A stretch of 38,758 bases of DNA from Fen-1258 sp041658245 (GCA_041658245.1 JBBAAM010000037.1:1-38758), one strand, 5' to 3'; positions 7,880 through 17,242 are shown, counted from the stretch's first letter. The notes: generated from the letters alone by a model not told the origin. Program-made: numbers and translations.

Positions 7880-8125
7880 AAGAAAATCTTTTGCTCTATT
7901 GAATTCTTTTAATTTTTAATAAATATTATTGGTAAAATAAAACAGCAAGTTTTGTTGAACTGAAAATCAATTATCAACCCCATAAGTTGACCCCATTCAT
8001 AAGAAAAATTTGTTACTCTATTGAATACTTTTAATCTTGTTTAATAATAATTAGTAAAATAAAACAACTGGTCTTGAAGAACTGAAAATCAATTATCAAC
8101 CCCATATCGTGACCCCATACATCAG
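7880..8125. repeat. Two tandem copies of a 121-bp direct repeat
   Basis: Copy 1 spans about 7880-8000 and copy 2 about 8001-8125. Both share CTCTATTGAAT, TTTTAAT, AGTAAAATAAAACA, then GAACTGAAAATCAATTATCA followed by ACCCCATA and TGACCCCAT. The copies differ at scattered positions, including changes in the AT-rich centre, so the duplication is not brand-new. There is no open frame. This unit is unlike the word repeats on either side. Confidence 0.8.
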
Positions 8126-8229
8126 TACTATGTTGATTTTTACAAAACTAATCCAAAAGTGATTCCAATTTACAAATAATCATCAGATTGTCAAGTATTA
8201 ATTTAGTTAATAAGAATTTTATTATTTAC

Positions 8230-8660
8230 GAGATTTTGTGAGTACGATTTGAAAGTATGAAGTACAAATTACGAATTACGATCCCTCGTTGACTTGGGAC
8301 AGGTTTAAGAAGTAAGAAATACAAGTTACGAAGTAGGAAGTACGAAGTATGAAGGGATTGACGGTTTATGATTATTAATCCTTCGTTTTCTCGTGAAAGG
8401 TTAAAAACGAACTACGGACAAACAATCATACAACCAAATAATCAAGCACGAAAAAATATGTACTAAGAAGGGAGAAATAAGAAGTAAGGAGCACAAGTTA
8501 CGAAGTACGAATTACGAAGTATGAAGGGATTTACGGATTACGATTTAAGAAGTAAGAAATAAGTAATAAGAACAACAAACAACACACTAAGAACTCAGCA
8601 CAACGAACAACGCACCAAGAACTCAGCACGACAAACAACACACCAAGAACTCAGTACAAC
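8230..8660. repeat. Word-like dispersed repeat block
   Basis: About 430 bases of TACGAAGTACGAAGTATGAA, AAGAAGTAAGAAATAAG and AACGAACAACGCACCAAGAA words directly downstream of the DEAD-box helicase stop. The words are the reverse complements of those at 410-813, so the blocks occur in both orientations. No gene is seen. Confidence 0.8.
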
Positions 8661-8673
8661 GCACAACCGATAA

Positions 8674-10383
8674 CTACTTTCCTTTCGCTCTTTCTACGAT
8701 CGGTCTTTTGCCTTTATCCTTAGAATTGAGCTTGCTCAAAATAATCTCGGATTCTTTTGGCGGGACATTAAAGAATGAGAACGCATCGGATATTTGAATA
8801 CCTGTAACTAAATCAGGACTAACATTTGCTTTCTTCTTGAGCATCAATAATAATTCTTTTGGATTAAGATCATCCTTTTTTCCTAAAGCAAGAAACATTC
8901 TAGATTTACCTTTATCAGAACTGAATTTTCCTTTTCTTTCAAAACGGTTTTCTCTTGAATCACTGCTTTTCATTCCTCTTGAACGCTCACCGTTACGAGC
9001 ATATTCTTTTCTTCCCATCGGCCGATCATCTCGAGAATCTAATGATCTTTTTCTTTCGAAGAGATCGTGGATCTTTGCATAATTTTCTTCTTCAAGTTCA
9101 TTTTGATAAGTGTATTTTATCAAAGCAGCAACTACATCTTCCGGATTGTGATTCCTTATCATCTCTTTTGCCAACGAAATGTAATTATGTGCAAGCCCTA
9201 CTTCCATCATTGATTTCAACTGTGCAGCAATTTTTTCTTTTTTAAAATTAATAACATCATTGATATGAGGAATTCTTTCTTTGCGTATCTCAGTTTGAGT
9301 AAAGTTTTTAATGAACATTAATTTGCGGTATTCTTCGGGAGTGATAAAAGTTACAGCTGTTCCCTCTTTGCCTGCACGTCCGGTTCTGCCAATACGATGA
9401 AGATATGCTTCGGGATCTTGCGGTAATGCAAAATTAATTACATGAGTTAGTTCATCAATATCGAGACCACGTGCTGCAACATCAGTAGCGATCAGTACAT
9501 TTATTTTTTTATTTCTGAATTTCGTTAATATTCTTTCACGAACATTTTGGGAAATATCACCATGCAAACCTTCAGTATCATAACCGCGGTCATTCAGCTT
9601 TGATGTAACATGATCAACATCATTTTTTGTACGGCAGAAAACCAATCCGTAAAATTCAATTGTAGTATCAATAATTCTGCAGAGTGCATCTAATTTATCG
9701 GATTCTTTTACTTCATAATAAATTTGATCCGTAAGCTGAATTGTCTCACCGGAATGTTTTGTGCGGATGATCTCCCTCTTACCCATATACTTCTTAGCAA
9801 GTGTTGCAATTCTTTCGGGCATTGTAGCCGAAAAAAGAAGTGTTCTTCTATTCGGATTTGTTCTTGAAAGAATATCTTCGATATCATCAACAAAACCCAT
9901 GTTGAGCATTTCGTCAGCTTCATCAAGAACTACGAATGATATTTCCGAAAGCGACATACTTTTTTTATTGAGAAGATCAATCATTCTTCCCGGTGTTCCT
10001 ACAACAACATCAACACCTTTCTTGAGTCTTCTAAGTTGAGTATCGTAAGATTGCCCGCCATAAATTGGAGCGGCGTGAATATTTTTATTACCGCGAAGAG
10101 AATTAAATTCTTCGGCAACTTGAATAGCAAGTTCGCGTGTAGGTACAAGAACTAACGCCTGCAGATGACCTGCTCTTGTTACGAGCTGTTGTATAATCGG
10201 AATTGCAAAAGCGGCAGTTTTACCTGTTCCCGTCTGAGCTTGTCCTATTAAATCTACTTTGTTTTCTAAAATAAGCGGGATAATTTTTTTTTGGATTTCT
10301 GTCGGTTCTTCAAATCCTTTTGAATGGATCGCATGAAGTGTTTCATCGGAAAGTCCAAGATCTTTGAAGCCATTGTTAAGCAT
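8674..10383 (-). CDS. deaD: DEAD-box ATP-dependent RNA helicase with DbpA-type RNA-binding domain
   Basis: Unwinds structured RNA in ribosome assembly, mRNA turnover and cold adaptation. All helicase motifs are present in order: Q motif GFEEPTEIQKKIIP, AQTGTGKT, PTRELA, GG, TPGR, DEAD, SAT, GLVFCRTK, ATDVAARGLD and HRIGRTGR within the first 370 residues. A basic, low-complexity linker follows (about 440-495, rich in R, S, D and K). The last 75 residues resemble the DbpA/CsdA RRM-like domain (MFLALGKKDDLNPKELLLML, AFSFFNVPP). The 569-residue length fits DeaD/CsdA-like helicases. An AGGAA ribosome-binding site lies 6 bases before ATG 10383. It appears to be monocistronic. Confidence 0.93.
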   Translation of the reverse strand: MLNNGFKDLGLSDETLHAIHSKGFEEPTEIQKKIIPLILENKVDLIGQAQTGTGKTAAFAIPIIQQLVTRAGHLQALVLVPTRELAIQVAEEFNSLRGNKNIHAAPIYGGQSYDTQLRRLKKGVDVVVGTPGRMIDLLNKKSMSLSEISFVVLDEADEMLNMGFVDDIEDILSRTNPNRRTLLFSATMPERIATLAKKYMGKREIIRTKHSGETIQLTDQIYYEVKESDKLDALCRIIDTTIEFYGLVFCRTKNDVDHVTSKLNDRGYDTEGLHGDISQNVRERILTKFRNKKINVLIATDVAARGLDIDELTHVINFALPQDPEAYLHRIGRTGRAGKEGTAVTFITPEEYRKLMFIKNFTQTEIRKERIPHINDVINFKKEKIAAQLKSMMEVGLAHNYISLAKEMIRNHNPEDVVAALIKYTYQNELEEENYAKIHDLFERKRSLDSRDDRPMGRKEYARNGERSRGMKSSDSRENRFERKGKFSSDKGKSRMFLALGKKDDLNPKELLLMLKKKANVSPDLVTGIQISDAFSFFNVPPKESEIILSKLNSKDKGKRPIVERAKGK

Positions 10384-10610
10384 ATTTTGTTATTCCTAAA
10401 CATTAATAATAATTCTAGTACCAATATACGGTTATAAATTGAAAATGTTTTTTAGCAGTTCGTTTTTTGATGTATTCAGAAACTTTCTCCAATATTTGGG
10501 AATGAGATATCGAGCTTATCGGCCGCAGGCATAATTGCAGAAGCAGAAAGTATACTTTTGGGGGGAAAACAGCATATAGGTTCTGAAAAGAGAACAATAA
10601 AATTAATTAC

Positions 10611-11300
10611 TCATTCCCAACCCTCTTTTCCTAAAGCAATATGCAATTCATTAGGATTGTGTCTACAATGATTTTCTATCTTGCTTGAATCTTCATGCGC
10701 GCGATCGTAATCCCATCCCTTTGCCATTAGATTTCTCTCATGTAATTCGTGAAGTAAAACATATGGACGTTCAACTTCTTCCAAATCATTATCAATCCAA
10801 ACTTCGTTCTGCGGGACAAACTCATATACATAATCATGTCCGCCTTCAGTAAAATCTACATCAAAAACACTTCTAACAAGCCGGCCGTCAATAATCCAAA
10901 CACTAACAGGTGTTTCTAATTTCTTCCATAGTCTAATATGGACTTTTTTTGCATCCGGAAGATTTTTCCCTTTAGTTAATTTTTTAACATCTCCGGATTT
11001 TTTTCTTTCAGATAATTCGACTTTGTCGGCTTGTTCTAAAGCTTCATTATAAGAGACACCCTTTCCCATAAGTTTATGTTCAACAAGCAGATGATCAATA
11101 AAAAACTTTTGTTCATCCGCTTTCCCTTCATGATCTAACCAGAATTCATTTTTAGGAATGTATTTGAAATTATAATGTTGCCCGCAATTTGTAAATTCTT
11201 CGTCAATATGGGTACGAACATATGTTCCGTCAACGATCCATATACTAATTGTTCCCCGCTGACCAACTTTTTTCAAGTATGGAAGTTTTAGTGTTTGCAT
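10611..11300 (-). CDS. Duplicated-domain protein with HELHE motif, function unknown
   Basis: A 229-residue soluble protein made of two homologous halves. Half 1 (about 18-97) reads ISIWIVDGTYVRTHIDEEF, YIPKNEFWLD, then LLVEHKLMGKGVSYNEALEQA. Half 2 (about 132-212) reads VSVWIIDGRLVRSVFDVDF, FVPQNEVWID, then LLHELHERNLMAKGWDYDRAH. Each half combines a small beta-rich unit with a helix that in half 2 carries HELHE; half 1 has only VEH at that place. HE-x-H-like helices bind metal in zincins, but the spacing is not the standard HExxH, so catalysis is not claimed. A lysine-rich linker (98-128) joins the halves. It sits alone between the helicase and the DHOD-like gene. I do not recognise a named family. 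Confidence 0.8.
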   Translation of the reverse strand: MQTLKLPYLKKVGQRGTISIWIVDGTYVRTHIDEEFTNCGQHYNFKYIPKNEFWLDHEGKADEQKFFIDHLLVEHKLMGKGVSYNEALEQADKVELSERKKSGDVKKLTKGKNLPDAKKVHIRLWKKLETPVSVWIIDGRLVRSVFDVDFTEGGHDYVYEFVPQNEVWIDNDLEEVERPYVLLHELHERNLMAKGWDYDRAHEDSSKIENHCRHNPNELHIALGKEGWE

Positions 11301-11320
11301 AGTTCGAGTTCCTAAACCCT

Positions 11321-11340
11321 CCCCACACTGAAGCGTGGGG
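11321..11340. terminator. GC-rich hairpin between the DHOD-like gene and the HELHE gene
   Basis: CCCCAC and GTGGGG form a 6-bp stem with an 8-base loop, 20 bases upstream of the HELHE-protein start and downstream of the nifJ-DHOD operon. No clear U-run follows on the minus strand; on the plus strand GTTTATG follows. It may be an atypical terminator or a leader hairpin. Confidence 0.35.
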
Positions 11341-11404
11341 TTTATGTATAAAAATATTTAATTGGTCTCCATGAAAAAGTTACGTGTCTTTATGGTGAAC
11401 TATA

Positions 11405-12403
11405 TTAAACAAGCGATTTATAACTCTGCAAAGTTTTCATATAGTTTGCTCTTTCAAAAGCAGCCGGCTGAGCAATTTTCTTTTGGCTCATGCTTCCCTT
11501 CATCATATCAATCGAATCATATTCTTTTTCTTCCATCCATTTTTTCATTCCGTCTAAAATTTGAGTGATACGTCCAACTCCATTAAGTAAAAGTTCAGAA
11601 GCCATCATTGCAACATCGGCACCTGCCATCATCATTTTTAAAATGTCTGTATGATTATGAATACCAGTTGTAGCACCAAGACTTGCTTTGATATTACCAT
11701 GAAGAATTGCAATCCATCTTAACGGAAGACGCATCTCCCAATTTGTGCTAAGTAAAAGATTTGGAACAACTTCAAGTTTTTCTAAATCAAAATCCGGTTG
11801 ATAAAATCTATTGAAGAGTACAAGAGCATCAGCACCCGCATGATCAAGTTTACGTGCCATGTTCGACATCGAAGTAAAGAAAGGACTTATTTTTATTGCA
11901 ACCGGAATCTTCACGTTCTTTTTTACTTCTTTTAATACATCAACGTACATATTCTCGACTTCTGAACCGGTTATATTTTGATTTGCAGCAACGTAATAAA
12001 CATTAAGTTCAATAGCATCTGCACCGGCTTGTTCAATGTTTTGTGCATATTTTATCCATCCACCGGTACTAACACCGTTCAAACTCCCGATGATCGGAAT
12101 ATCAACTGCTTTCTTGAGGTTAGAGATATGATCTAAATATTGATCAGGTCCAAGATGAAATTTTTCCTGTTCGGGGAAATAACTTAGTGCTTCAGCAAAA
12201 CTATCAGTTCCAACAGATAGATAATGATCAAGTTCACCGGATTCATGCGTGATCTGTTCTTCGAACAAAGAATATACAACAACGGCAGAAGCTCCTGCAT
12301 CTTCCATAGCTTTTACAGTATCAATACTTTGCGAAAGCGGAGAAGCTGAAGGAACTATCGGATTCTTTAATTTCAATCCCATGTATTTTGTTGTGAGATC
12401 CAT
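11405..12403 (-). CDS. Dihydroorotate dehydrogenase-like flavoprotein linked to PFOR
   Basis: A 332-residue TIM-barrel FMN protein of the dihydroorotate dehydrogenase superfamily, starting MDLTTKYMGLKLKNPIVPSA. Seen: the N-terminal LKNPIVPSASP, ELNVYYV with Glu-Leu-Asn near the middle, PVAIKISPFF with the FMN-contacting Lys, and the phosphate-binding end GIHNHTDILKMMMAGADVAM. The catalytic region differs from true PyrD (no clear pyrD substrate-loop signature), so it belongs to the DHOD-like group often found next to nifJ, whose role is unsettled; an electron-transfer or amino-acid-linked redox role is possible. An AGGAG ribosome-binding site precedes ATG 12403, and nifJ ends 72 bases upstream, so the two are probably co-transcribed. 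Confidence 0.85.
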   Translation of the reverse strand: MDLTTKYMGLKLKNPIVPSASPLSQSIDTVKAMEDAGASAVVVYSLFEEQITHESGELDHYLSVGTDSFAEALSYFPEQEKFHLGPDQYLDHISNLKKAVDIPIIGSLNGVSTGGWIKYAQNIEQAGADAIELNVYYVAANQNITGSEVENMYVDVLKEVKKNVKIPVAIKISPFFTSMSNMARKLDHAGADALVLFNRFYQPDFDLEKLEVVPNLLLSTNWEMRLPLRWIAILHGNIKASLGATTGIHNHTDILKMMMAGADVAMMASELLLNGVGRITQILDGMKKWMEEKEYDSIDMMKGSMSQKKIAQPAAFERANYMKTLQSYKSLV

Positions 12404-12474
12404 TTTAACTCCTAAAATATTTTGAAATAAATCAGACTCCTCTCCCGATAATTATCAGTCTCGGAGTGACTTCG

Positions 12475-15400
12475 TCAATTTTTAGTTTCTTCTTTTCCGC
12501 TACTGTCTTTGCCGACTTCGAACGAAGACATCTGTTCATAGAATTTCCATTTCTTCAATACTTCTTCCTGAGCTCTAACGAGCAATTCTTTCGCTTCGGT
12601 CGGATGAGATTTAGTTAACATTTTATATCTAGTCTCTTTGTAAATATAATCTTCAAGTTTGATCCTCGGAGCTTTTGAATCTAACTTAAGCGGATTCTTT
12701 CCTTCATTAAAATTTTCCGGATTGTATCTGAACAAGGGCCAGTAACCGCTATCAACAGCTGCTTTCTGGCTCTCCATTCCTTTAGCCATATTAATACCGT
12801 GAGCAATGCAATGGCTGTAAGCAATAATTAAAGACGGACCATCGTAAGCTTCAGCTTCTAAGAATGCGCGTAATGTCTGAACATCGTTAGCACCCATTGC
12901 AACTTTTGCAACGTAAACATTTCCATAAATCATTGCCATCATTGCCAGATCTTTTTTTGCTGTCGGTTTACCGGCTGCTGCAAATTTTGCAACCGCACCC
13001 ATACCGGTAGCTTTAGACATTTGTCCTCCTGTATTAGAGTAAACTTCTGTATCAAGGACTAAAATGTTTACATTCTTTCCGGAAGCAATTACGTGATCGA
13101 GTCCGCCGTAACCAATGTCGTAAGCCCAGCCGTCGCCGCCGATAATCCAAACGGATTTTTTAACGAGGTAGTCTGCAACTTCCAATAATTTTTCTGCGTC
13201 TTTAGATTTTATTGTTTCAAGTTTTTTCTTTAGTTCTGTTACTCTTTCTCTCTGTTCATAAATGCCCGCTTCATCTTTTTGATCTGCATTAAGAATTGCA
13301 TCTGCTAATTCATTTCCAATTTTATCTTTCAATTTTGAGATTAGTTCAGTTGCAAACTCATTTTGTTTATCAATCGAGAGACGCATACCCATTCCAAACT
13401 CGGCATTATCTTCAAACAAAGAATTTGCCCAAGCCGGTCCTCTTCCTTCATTATTTTTTGCCCAAGGAGTTGTAGGTAAATTACCGCCGTAGATAGATGA
13501 ACAGCCTGTTGCATTAGCAATAATTGTACGATCACCAAATAATTGAGATACTAATTTTACATATGGGGTCTCTCCGCATCCTGAACAAGCACCTGAGAAT
13601 TCAAATAACGGCTGCTGTAATTGCTGTGCTTTAATAACTCCGGTGTTGATAAGTCTTCTATCTAACTCAGGCAGCGTTAAAAAGAAATCCCAATTAGCCC
13701 TCTCTAATTCTCTGATCGGAATTTGAGGAGTCATGTTAAGCGCTTTGAGGCGAGTTTCTTTTTTATTCTTTGCCGGACAAACTTCTACGCACATTTCGCA
13801 GCCGGTACAATCTTCAACGGCTACTTGAATTGTGTAAGCGTAACCATCGGGGAATTCTTTTCCTTTTGCATCCATTATCTTAAAAGTTGAAGGAGCTTGA
13901 TTCAAATATTTCTTGTCGTAAGATTTAATTCTGATACAAGCATGAGGACAAACCATTGCACATTTGCCGCACTGAATACACCATTCTGGATCCCATGCCG
14001 GAACATCGAGAGCGATATTTCTTTTTTCCCATTGTGTTGTTGCCGAAGGGAAGGTCCCATCAATCGGCATTTCACTTACTTTTATATAATCACCTTTTCC
14101 TTCCATCATTTTACCAAGAACATTGCGTACATAATCCGGAGCTTTTTCAGAAACGATCGCCGGGATTTCAATTTTGCTTGTAACTTTCGCCGGGACATCA
14201 ATCTTAAATAAATTTTCAAGGGTATGATCAACGGCTTCAAAATTTTGTTTTACAATCTCTTCACCTTTTGCGCCGTAAGTTTTCTTAATTGATTTCTTAA
14301 TCTGTTCAATCGCTTCATCTTTAGGAAGTATTCCGGAAATAGCAAAGAAACATGTCTGCATGATCGTATTTACTTTGCTTCCCATTCCGGTTTTGTGAGC
14401 AACAGCGTAACCGTCAATTACATAGAAATTTAATTTTTTGTCTATGATCTGCTGCTGAACTCTGATCGGGAGATTATCCCAAGTCTCATCTTTACTGAAC
14501 GGACTGTTCAATAAAAATGTACCGCCGTTTTCGATATTACCGAGAACATCAAATTTTTCGAGCAATCCGAAAGTATGACAGCCTACGAATTTTGCGGTTT
14601 GAATTAAATATGTTGATCTAATCGGTTTCTTACCAAATCTTAAATGCGAAACTGTTGTTGAACCGGATTTTTTAGAATCGTAAACAAAATATCCTTGAGC
14701 ATAATTTTCAGTTTCTTCACCAATGATCTTTATCGAATTTTTATTTGCGCCAACTGTTCCGTCAGCACCTAATCCGTAAAATAAACATCTTACAACTTCA
14801 TCACCTTCGATCATAAAGTTTTCATCGTAATCAAGACTTGTAAAAGTAACATCATCATTTATTCCAACAGTGAAATGATTTTTCGGTTCGGGTTTTTTCA
14901 TATTATCGAAAACTGCTTTTACCATAGCCGGAGTAAATTCTTTTGAAGATAGACCGTAACGTCCGCCTACGATTTTCGGCATCTTAGCAAACGGAGGATT
15001 GTTTGAACTCATCGCTTCTGAGATTGCTGTTACAATATCAAGGTATAATGGTTCGCCAAGTGAGCCGGGTTCTTTTGTTCTATCAAGTACGGAAATATTT
15101 TCAACTGTTTTTGGAATTGCAGAGAGAAAATGTTTTGCAGAGAATGGTCTGTATAATCTTACTTTAAGAATTCCAACTTTCTCTTCCATTCTTTGTGATA
15201 AATAATCAACAATCTCTTCTGCAGTTTCTGCACCGGAACCCATTAGAATTATAATTCGTTTTGCATCGGGTGCGCCGTAGTAATCGAATAAGTGGTATTG
15301 TCTTCCAGTTATTTGAGCAAATTTATCCATCGCTTTTTGAACAATCTCCGGACATGCATCATAAAATTTATTTACTGTTTCTCTGCCTTGAAAGTAAACA

Positions 15401-16068
15401 TCAGGATTCTGTGCTGTTCCTCTAATGAAAGGATTTTCCGGACTCAAAGCTCTCTGCCGAAACTCTTTTATTTTTTCATCATCAATCATCGCACGAATAT
15501 CATCATCGGTTAACTCTTCCATCTTAACAACTTCGGCTGAAGTTCTGAATCCATCAAAGAAATGAATAAACGGAATTCTTGATTCTAAAGTTGCACTATG
15601 AACAATCGCTGCAGTATCCATAACTTCTTGAACTGAATTCGAACAGATCAAACCAAATCCTGTCTGCCGTGTGGACATAACATCACTATGATCACCGAAG
15701 ATTGATAAAGCTGCAGCCGCAATCGAACGAGCACTAACGTGGAAAACAGCGGGAGTTAATTCACCTGCTATTTTGTACATATTCGGAATCATTAAGAACA
15801 AACCTTGTGATGCAGTAAATGTAGTTGTGAGCGCACCGCTTTGAAGTGAACCATGAACGGCTCCGGCAGCACCGCCTTCACTTTGCATCTCTGTAACGCT
15901 TGGAACTGTTCCCCAAATATTATTTATTTTTTTAGCCGACCAATCATCAGATAATTCACCCATCGTGGATGATGGAGTGATCGGATAAATAGCAATAACT
16001 TCACTAACACGGTACGCAACGTGAGCGGCAGCTTCATTTCCATCTATCGTAATTTTCCTTCTTTCCAT
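12475..16068 (-). CDS. nifJ: Pyruvate:ferredoxin (flavodoxin) oxidoreductase
   Basis: Oxygen-sensitive, CoA-dependent oxidation of pyruvate to acetyl-CoA and CO2 with reduction of ferredoxin, or the reverse carboxylation. It is a single-chain enzyme of 1197 residues, the normal length. Domain I starts DGNEAAAHVAYRVSEVIAIYPITPSS; the gamma-type domain follows at about 415-600. Two [4Fe-4S] cysteine sets, CIQCGKCAMVCPHAC and CTGCEMCVEVCPAKN, lie near 690-755. The TPP-binding C-terminal domain has CSGCGETPYVK, GGDGWAYDIGYGGLDH and DTEVYSNTGGQ. A GAGGA ribosome-binding site precedes ATG 16068. The upstream 278-base spacer must carry the promoter. It marks a fermentative or anaerobic central metabolism. 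Confidence 0.97.
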   Translation of the reverse strand: MERRKITIDGNEAAAHVAYRVSEVIAIYPITPSSTMGELSDDWSAKKINNIWGTVPSVTEMQSEGGAAGAVHGSLQSGALTTTFTASQGLFLMIPNMYKIAGELTPAVFHVSARSIAAAALSIFGDHSDVMSTRQTGFGLICSNSVQEVMDTAAIVHSATLESRIPFIHFFDGFRTSAEVVKMEELTDDDIRAMIDDEKIKEFRQRALSPENPFIRGTAQNPDVYFQGRETVNKFYDACPEIVQKAMDKFAQITGRQYHLFDYYGAPDAKRIIILMGSGAETAEEIVDYLSQRMEEKVGILKVRLYRPFSAKHFLSAIPKTVENISVLDRTKEPGSLGEPLYLDIVTAISEAMSSNNPPFAKMPKIVGGRYGLSSKEFTPAMVKAVFDNMKKPEPKNHFTVGINDDVTFTSLDYDENFMIEGDEVVRCLFYGLGADGTVGANKNSIKIIGEETENYAQGYFVYDSKKSGSTTVSHLRFGKKPIRSTYLIQTAKFVGCHTFGLLEKFDVLGNIENGGTFLLNSPFSKDETWDNLPIRVQQQIIDKKLNFYVIDGYAVAHKTGMGSKVNTIMQTCFFAISGILPKDEAIEQIKKSIKKTYGAKGEEIVKQNFEAVDHTLENLFKIDVPAKVTSKIEIPAIVSEKAPDYVRNVLGKMMEGKGDYIKVSEMPIDGTFPSATTQWEKRNIALDVPAWDPEWCIQCGKCAMVCPHACIRIKSYDKKYLNQAPSTFKIMDAKGKEFPDGYAYTIQVAVEDCTGCEMCVEVCPAKNKKETRLKALNMTPQIPIRELERANWDFFLTLPELDRRLINTGVIKAQQLQQPLFEFSGACSGCGETPYVKLVSQLFGDRTIIANATGCSSIYGGNLPTTPWAKNNEGRGPAWANSLFEDNAEFGMGMRLSIDKQNEFATELISKLKDKIGNELADAILNADQKDEAGIYEQRERVTELKKKLETIKSKDAEKLLEVADYLVKKSVWIIGGDGWAYDIGYGGLDHVIASGKNVNILVLDTEVYSNTGGQMSKATGMGAVAKFAAAGKPTAKKDLAMMAMIYGNVYVAKVAMGANDVQTLRAFLEAEAYDGPSLIIAYSHCIAHGINMAKGMESQKAAVDSGYWPLFRYNPENFNEGKNPLKLDSKAPRIKLEDYIYKETRYKMLTKSHPTEAKELLVRAQEEVLKKWKFYEQMSSFEVGKDSSGKEETKN

Positions 16069-16346
16069 TTAATCCTCAAATAATTTATATGTATAATTTT
16101 TTCAATGTAATTAGTTCTTAAATTCAAATATCTTGCCATCAAAAAGAGTTTATTATATTACTTTTGAGTCTAAATTCTAAAGATTCTTGAAAAATTTTAA
16201 GTAGGACTTCTTTGATTTAGAAATTATCCTACCATCAATCTTATTTGTAAGAATTTTCTTAAAAAGACGGTCGAATAATAGAAATTAATGAAGTTAAAAT
16301 AAAGACGGAGAGGTCGAATATCTACAAAACTGCTTGTAAAAATTAG
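16069..16346. promoter_or_regulatory. AT-rich spacer expected to hold the nifJ promoter
   Basis: No gene is present. A loose direct repeat, AAAGACGG followed after a few bases by GGTCGAATA, occurs at about 16264 and 16302. No -33/-7 pair could be chosen with confidence. The spacer separates yjbQ from nifJ. Confidence 0.25.
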
Positions 16347-16772
16347 CTATTCGGAAATTATCGTAACAACAATCTTCCTTGATCCACCATGGTTTCTGTG
16401 TTCACAAAGATAAATTCCCTGCCAAGTTCCGAGATTAAATCTACCATTCGTTATCGGTATGCTTATAGCGCTACCAAGTAAAGATGATTTGATGTGTGAG
16501 GTCATATCGTCCAATCCTTCCATAGTATGCTGATAAAATGGAGCGTTCTCAGGTACAATTTTATTAAAATAATTTTCCATATCAGTTCGAACAGTAGGAT
16601 CTGCATTCTCATTTATAGTTAACGATGCAGAAGTATGTTTGATAAAAATGTGTGCAATACCTTTTGAGACTTTATCAAGTGAAGGTAATTGCGAAACAAT
16701 TTCATCTGTGATCAAATGAAATCCGCGCCCTCTCGGTTTGAGTGTTATTTCTTTTTGTAGAATCATAGTCAT
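16347..16772 (-). CDS. yjbQ: YjbQ/UPF0047 family protein
   Basis: A compact protein of about 140 residues in the YjbQ (UPF0047) family, some members of which have thiamine-phosphate-synthase side activity; the main role is unknown. Typical features are the start ILQKEITLKPRGRGFHLITD, the HIFIKHTSASLTINENADP block, the late DDMTSHIKSSLLG, and WQGIYLCEHRNHGGSRKI, with conserved His residues clustering in a putative active site. ATGs at 16772 and 16766 both fit the family start; a TTG at 16787 would add residues not seen in the family. No strong ribosome-binding site decides it. It lies 32 bases after the S23 gene and may be co-transcribed with it. Confidence 0.88.
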   Translation of the reverse strand: MTMILQKEITLKPRGRGFHLITDEIVSQLPSLDKVSKGIAHIFIKHTSASLTINENADPTVRTDMENYFNKIVPENAPFYQHTMEGLDDMTSHIKSSLLGSAISIPITNGRFNLGTWQGIYLCEHRNHGGSRKIVVTIISE

Positions 16773-16804
16773 AAAAAAGTTATTCAATTGTCATTAATAG
16801 TCAT

Positions 16805-17185
16805 TCAGTTGTTATTCGGTTGTTTAGTTGATGACTGCTTACCGATAGATTTGATATAGTTATTTAACTTAACACCAAGATTATTTATATCATTGATAAA
16901 CTCGTTCAATACATCTTCACTTATTAAGTTTCGATTGTATGCTTTTGTCAACCAAGTTTTAGTTTCATATAAAGAACCTCTTGCGTAATATCCGAAATGT
17001 TTAGCTTCATTAAAATGATATCTTCCAAATCCTTCGCTAATATTTGCAGCAACAGAATCCACAGCTCTAATTAATTGTTTACCGATTGTATCCTTAAGAA
17101 AATAATCCCAATGATTTATAACTTCCCAAATTCTTTCTCCAAGTTCTATGGACAATTCATATACTTTCAATTCTTCAAGTTTCAT
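16805..17185 (-). CDS. S23-type four-helix-bundle protein
   Basis: A 126-residue intact member of the four-helix-bundle family related to proteins encoded in 23S rRNA intervening sequences. Family marks are the start LEELKVYELSIELGERIW, then LIRAVDSVAANISEGFGRY with the NISEG motif, followed by the long helix GYYARGSLYETKTWLTKAYNR. A GGGGG ribosome-binding site precedes ATG 17185. The polar tail IGKQSSTKQPNNN is encoded by a CAACTGAAT-type repeat word like those around it, suggesting the tail grew from repeat DNA. Function is not established; such genes are scattered singly through Bacteroidota-like genomes. Confidence 0.88.
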   Translation of the reverse strand: MKLEELKVYELSIELGERIWEVINHWDYFLKDTIGKQLIRAVDSVAANISEGFGRYHFNEAKHFGYYARGSLYETKTWLTKAYNRNLISEDVLNEFINDINNLGVKLNNYIKSIGKQSSTKQPNNN

Positions 17186-17242
17186 TTGCCCCCCATTTTT
17201 TATTATTTAATGACAATTGAATGACCTAATGACTATTTTTTT

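Noticed and set aside
8837..9245. Plus-strand ORFs within the helicase and other large genes
   Set aside because: They are antisense shadows of well-supported minus-strand genes, with no domain features of their own.
11321..11340. IS200/IS605-type transposon end
   Set aside because: The CCCCAC/GTGGGG hairpin resembles such ends, but no transposase or partner end is nearby; kept only as a hairpin.
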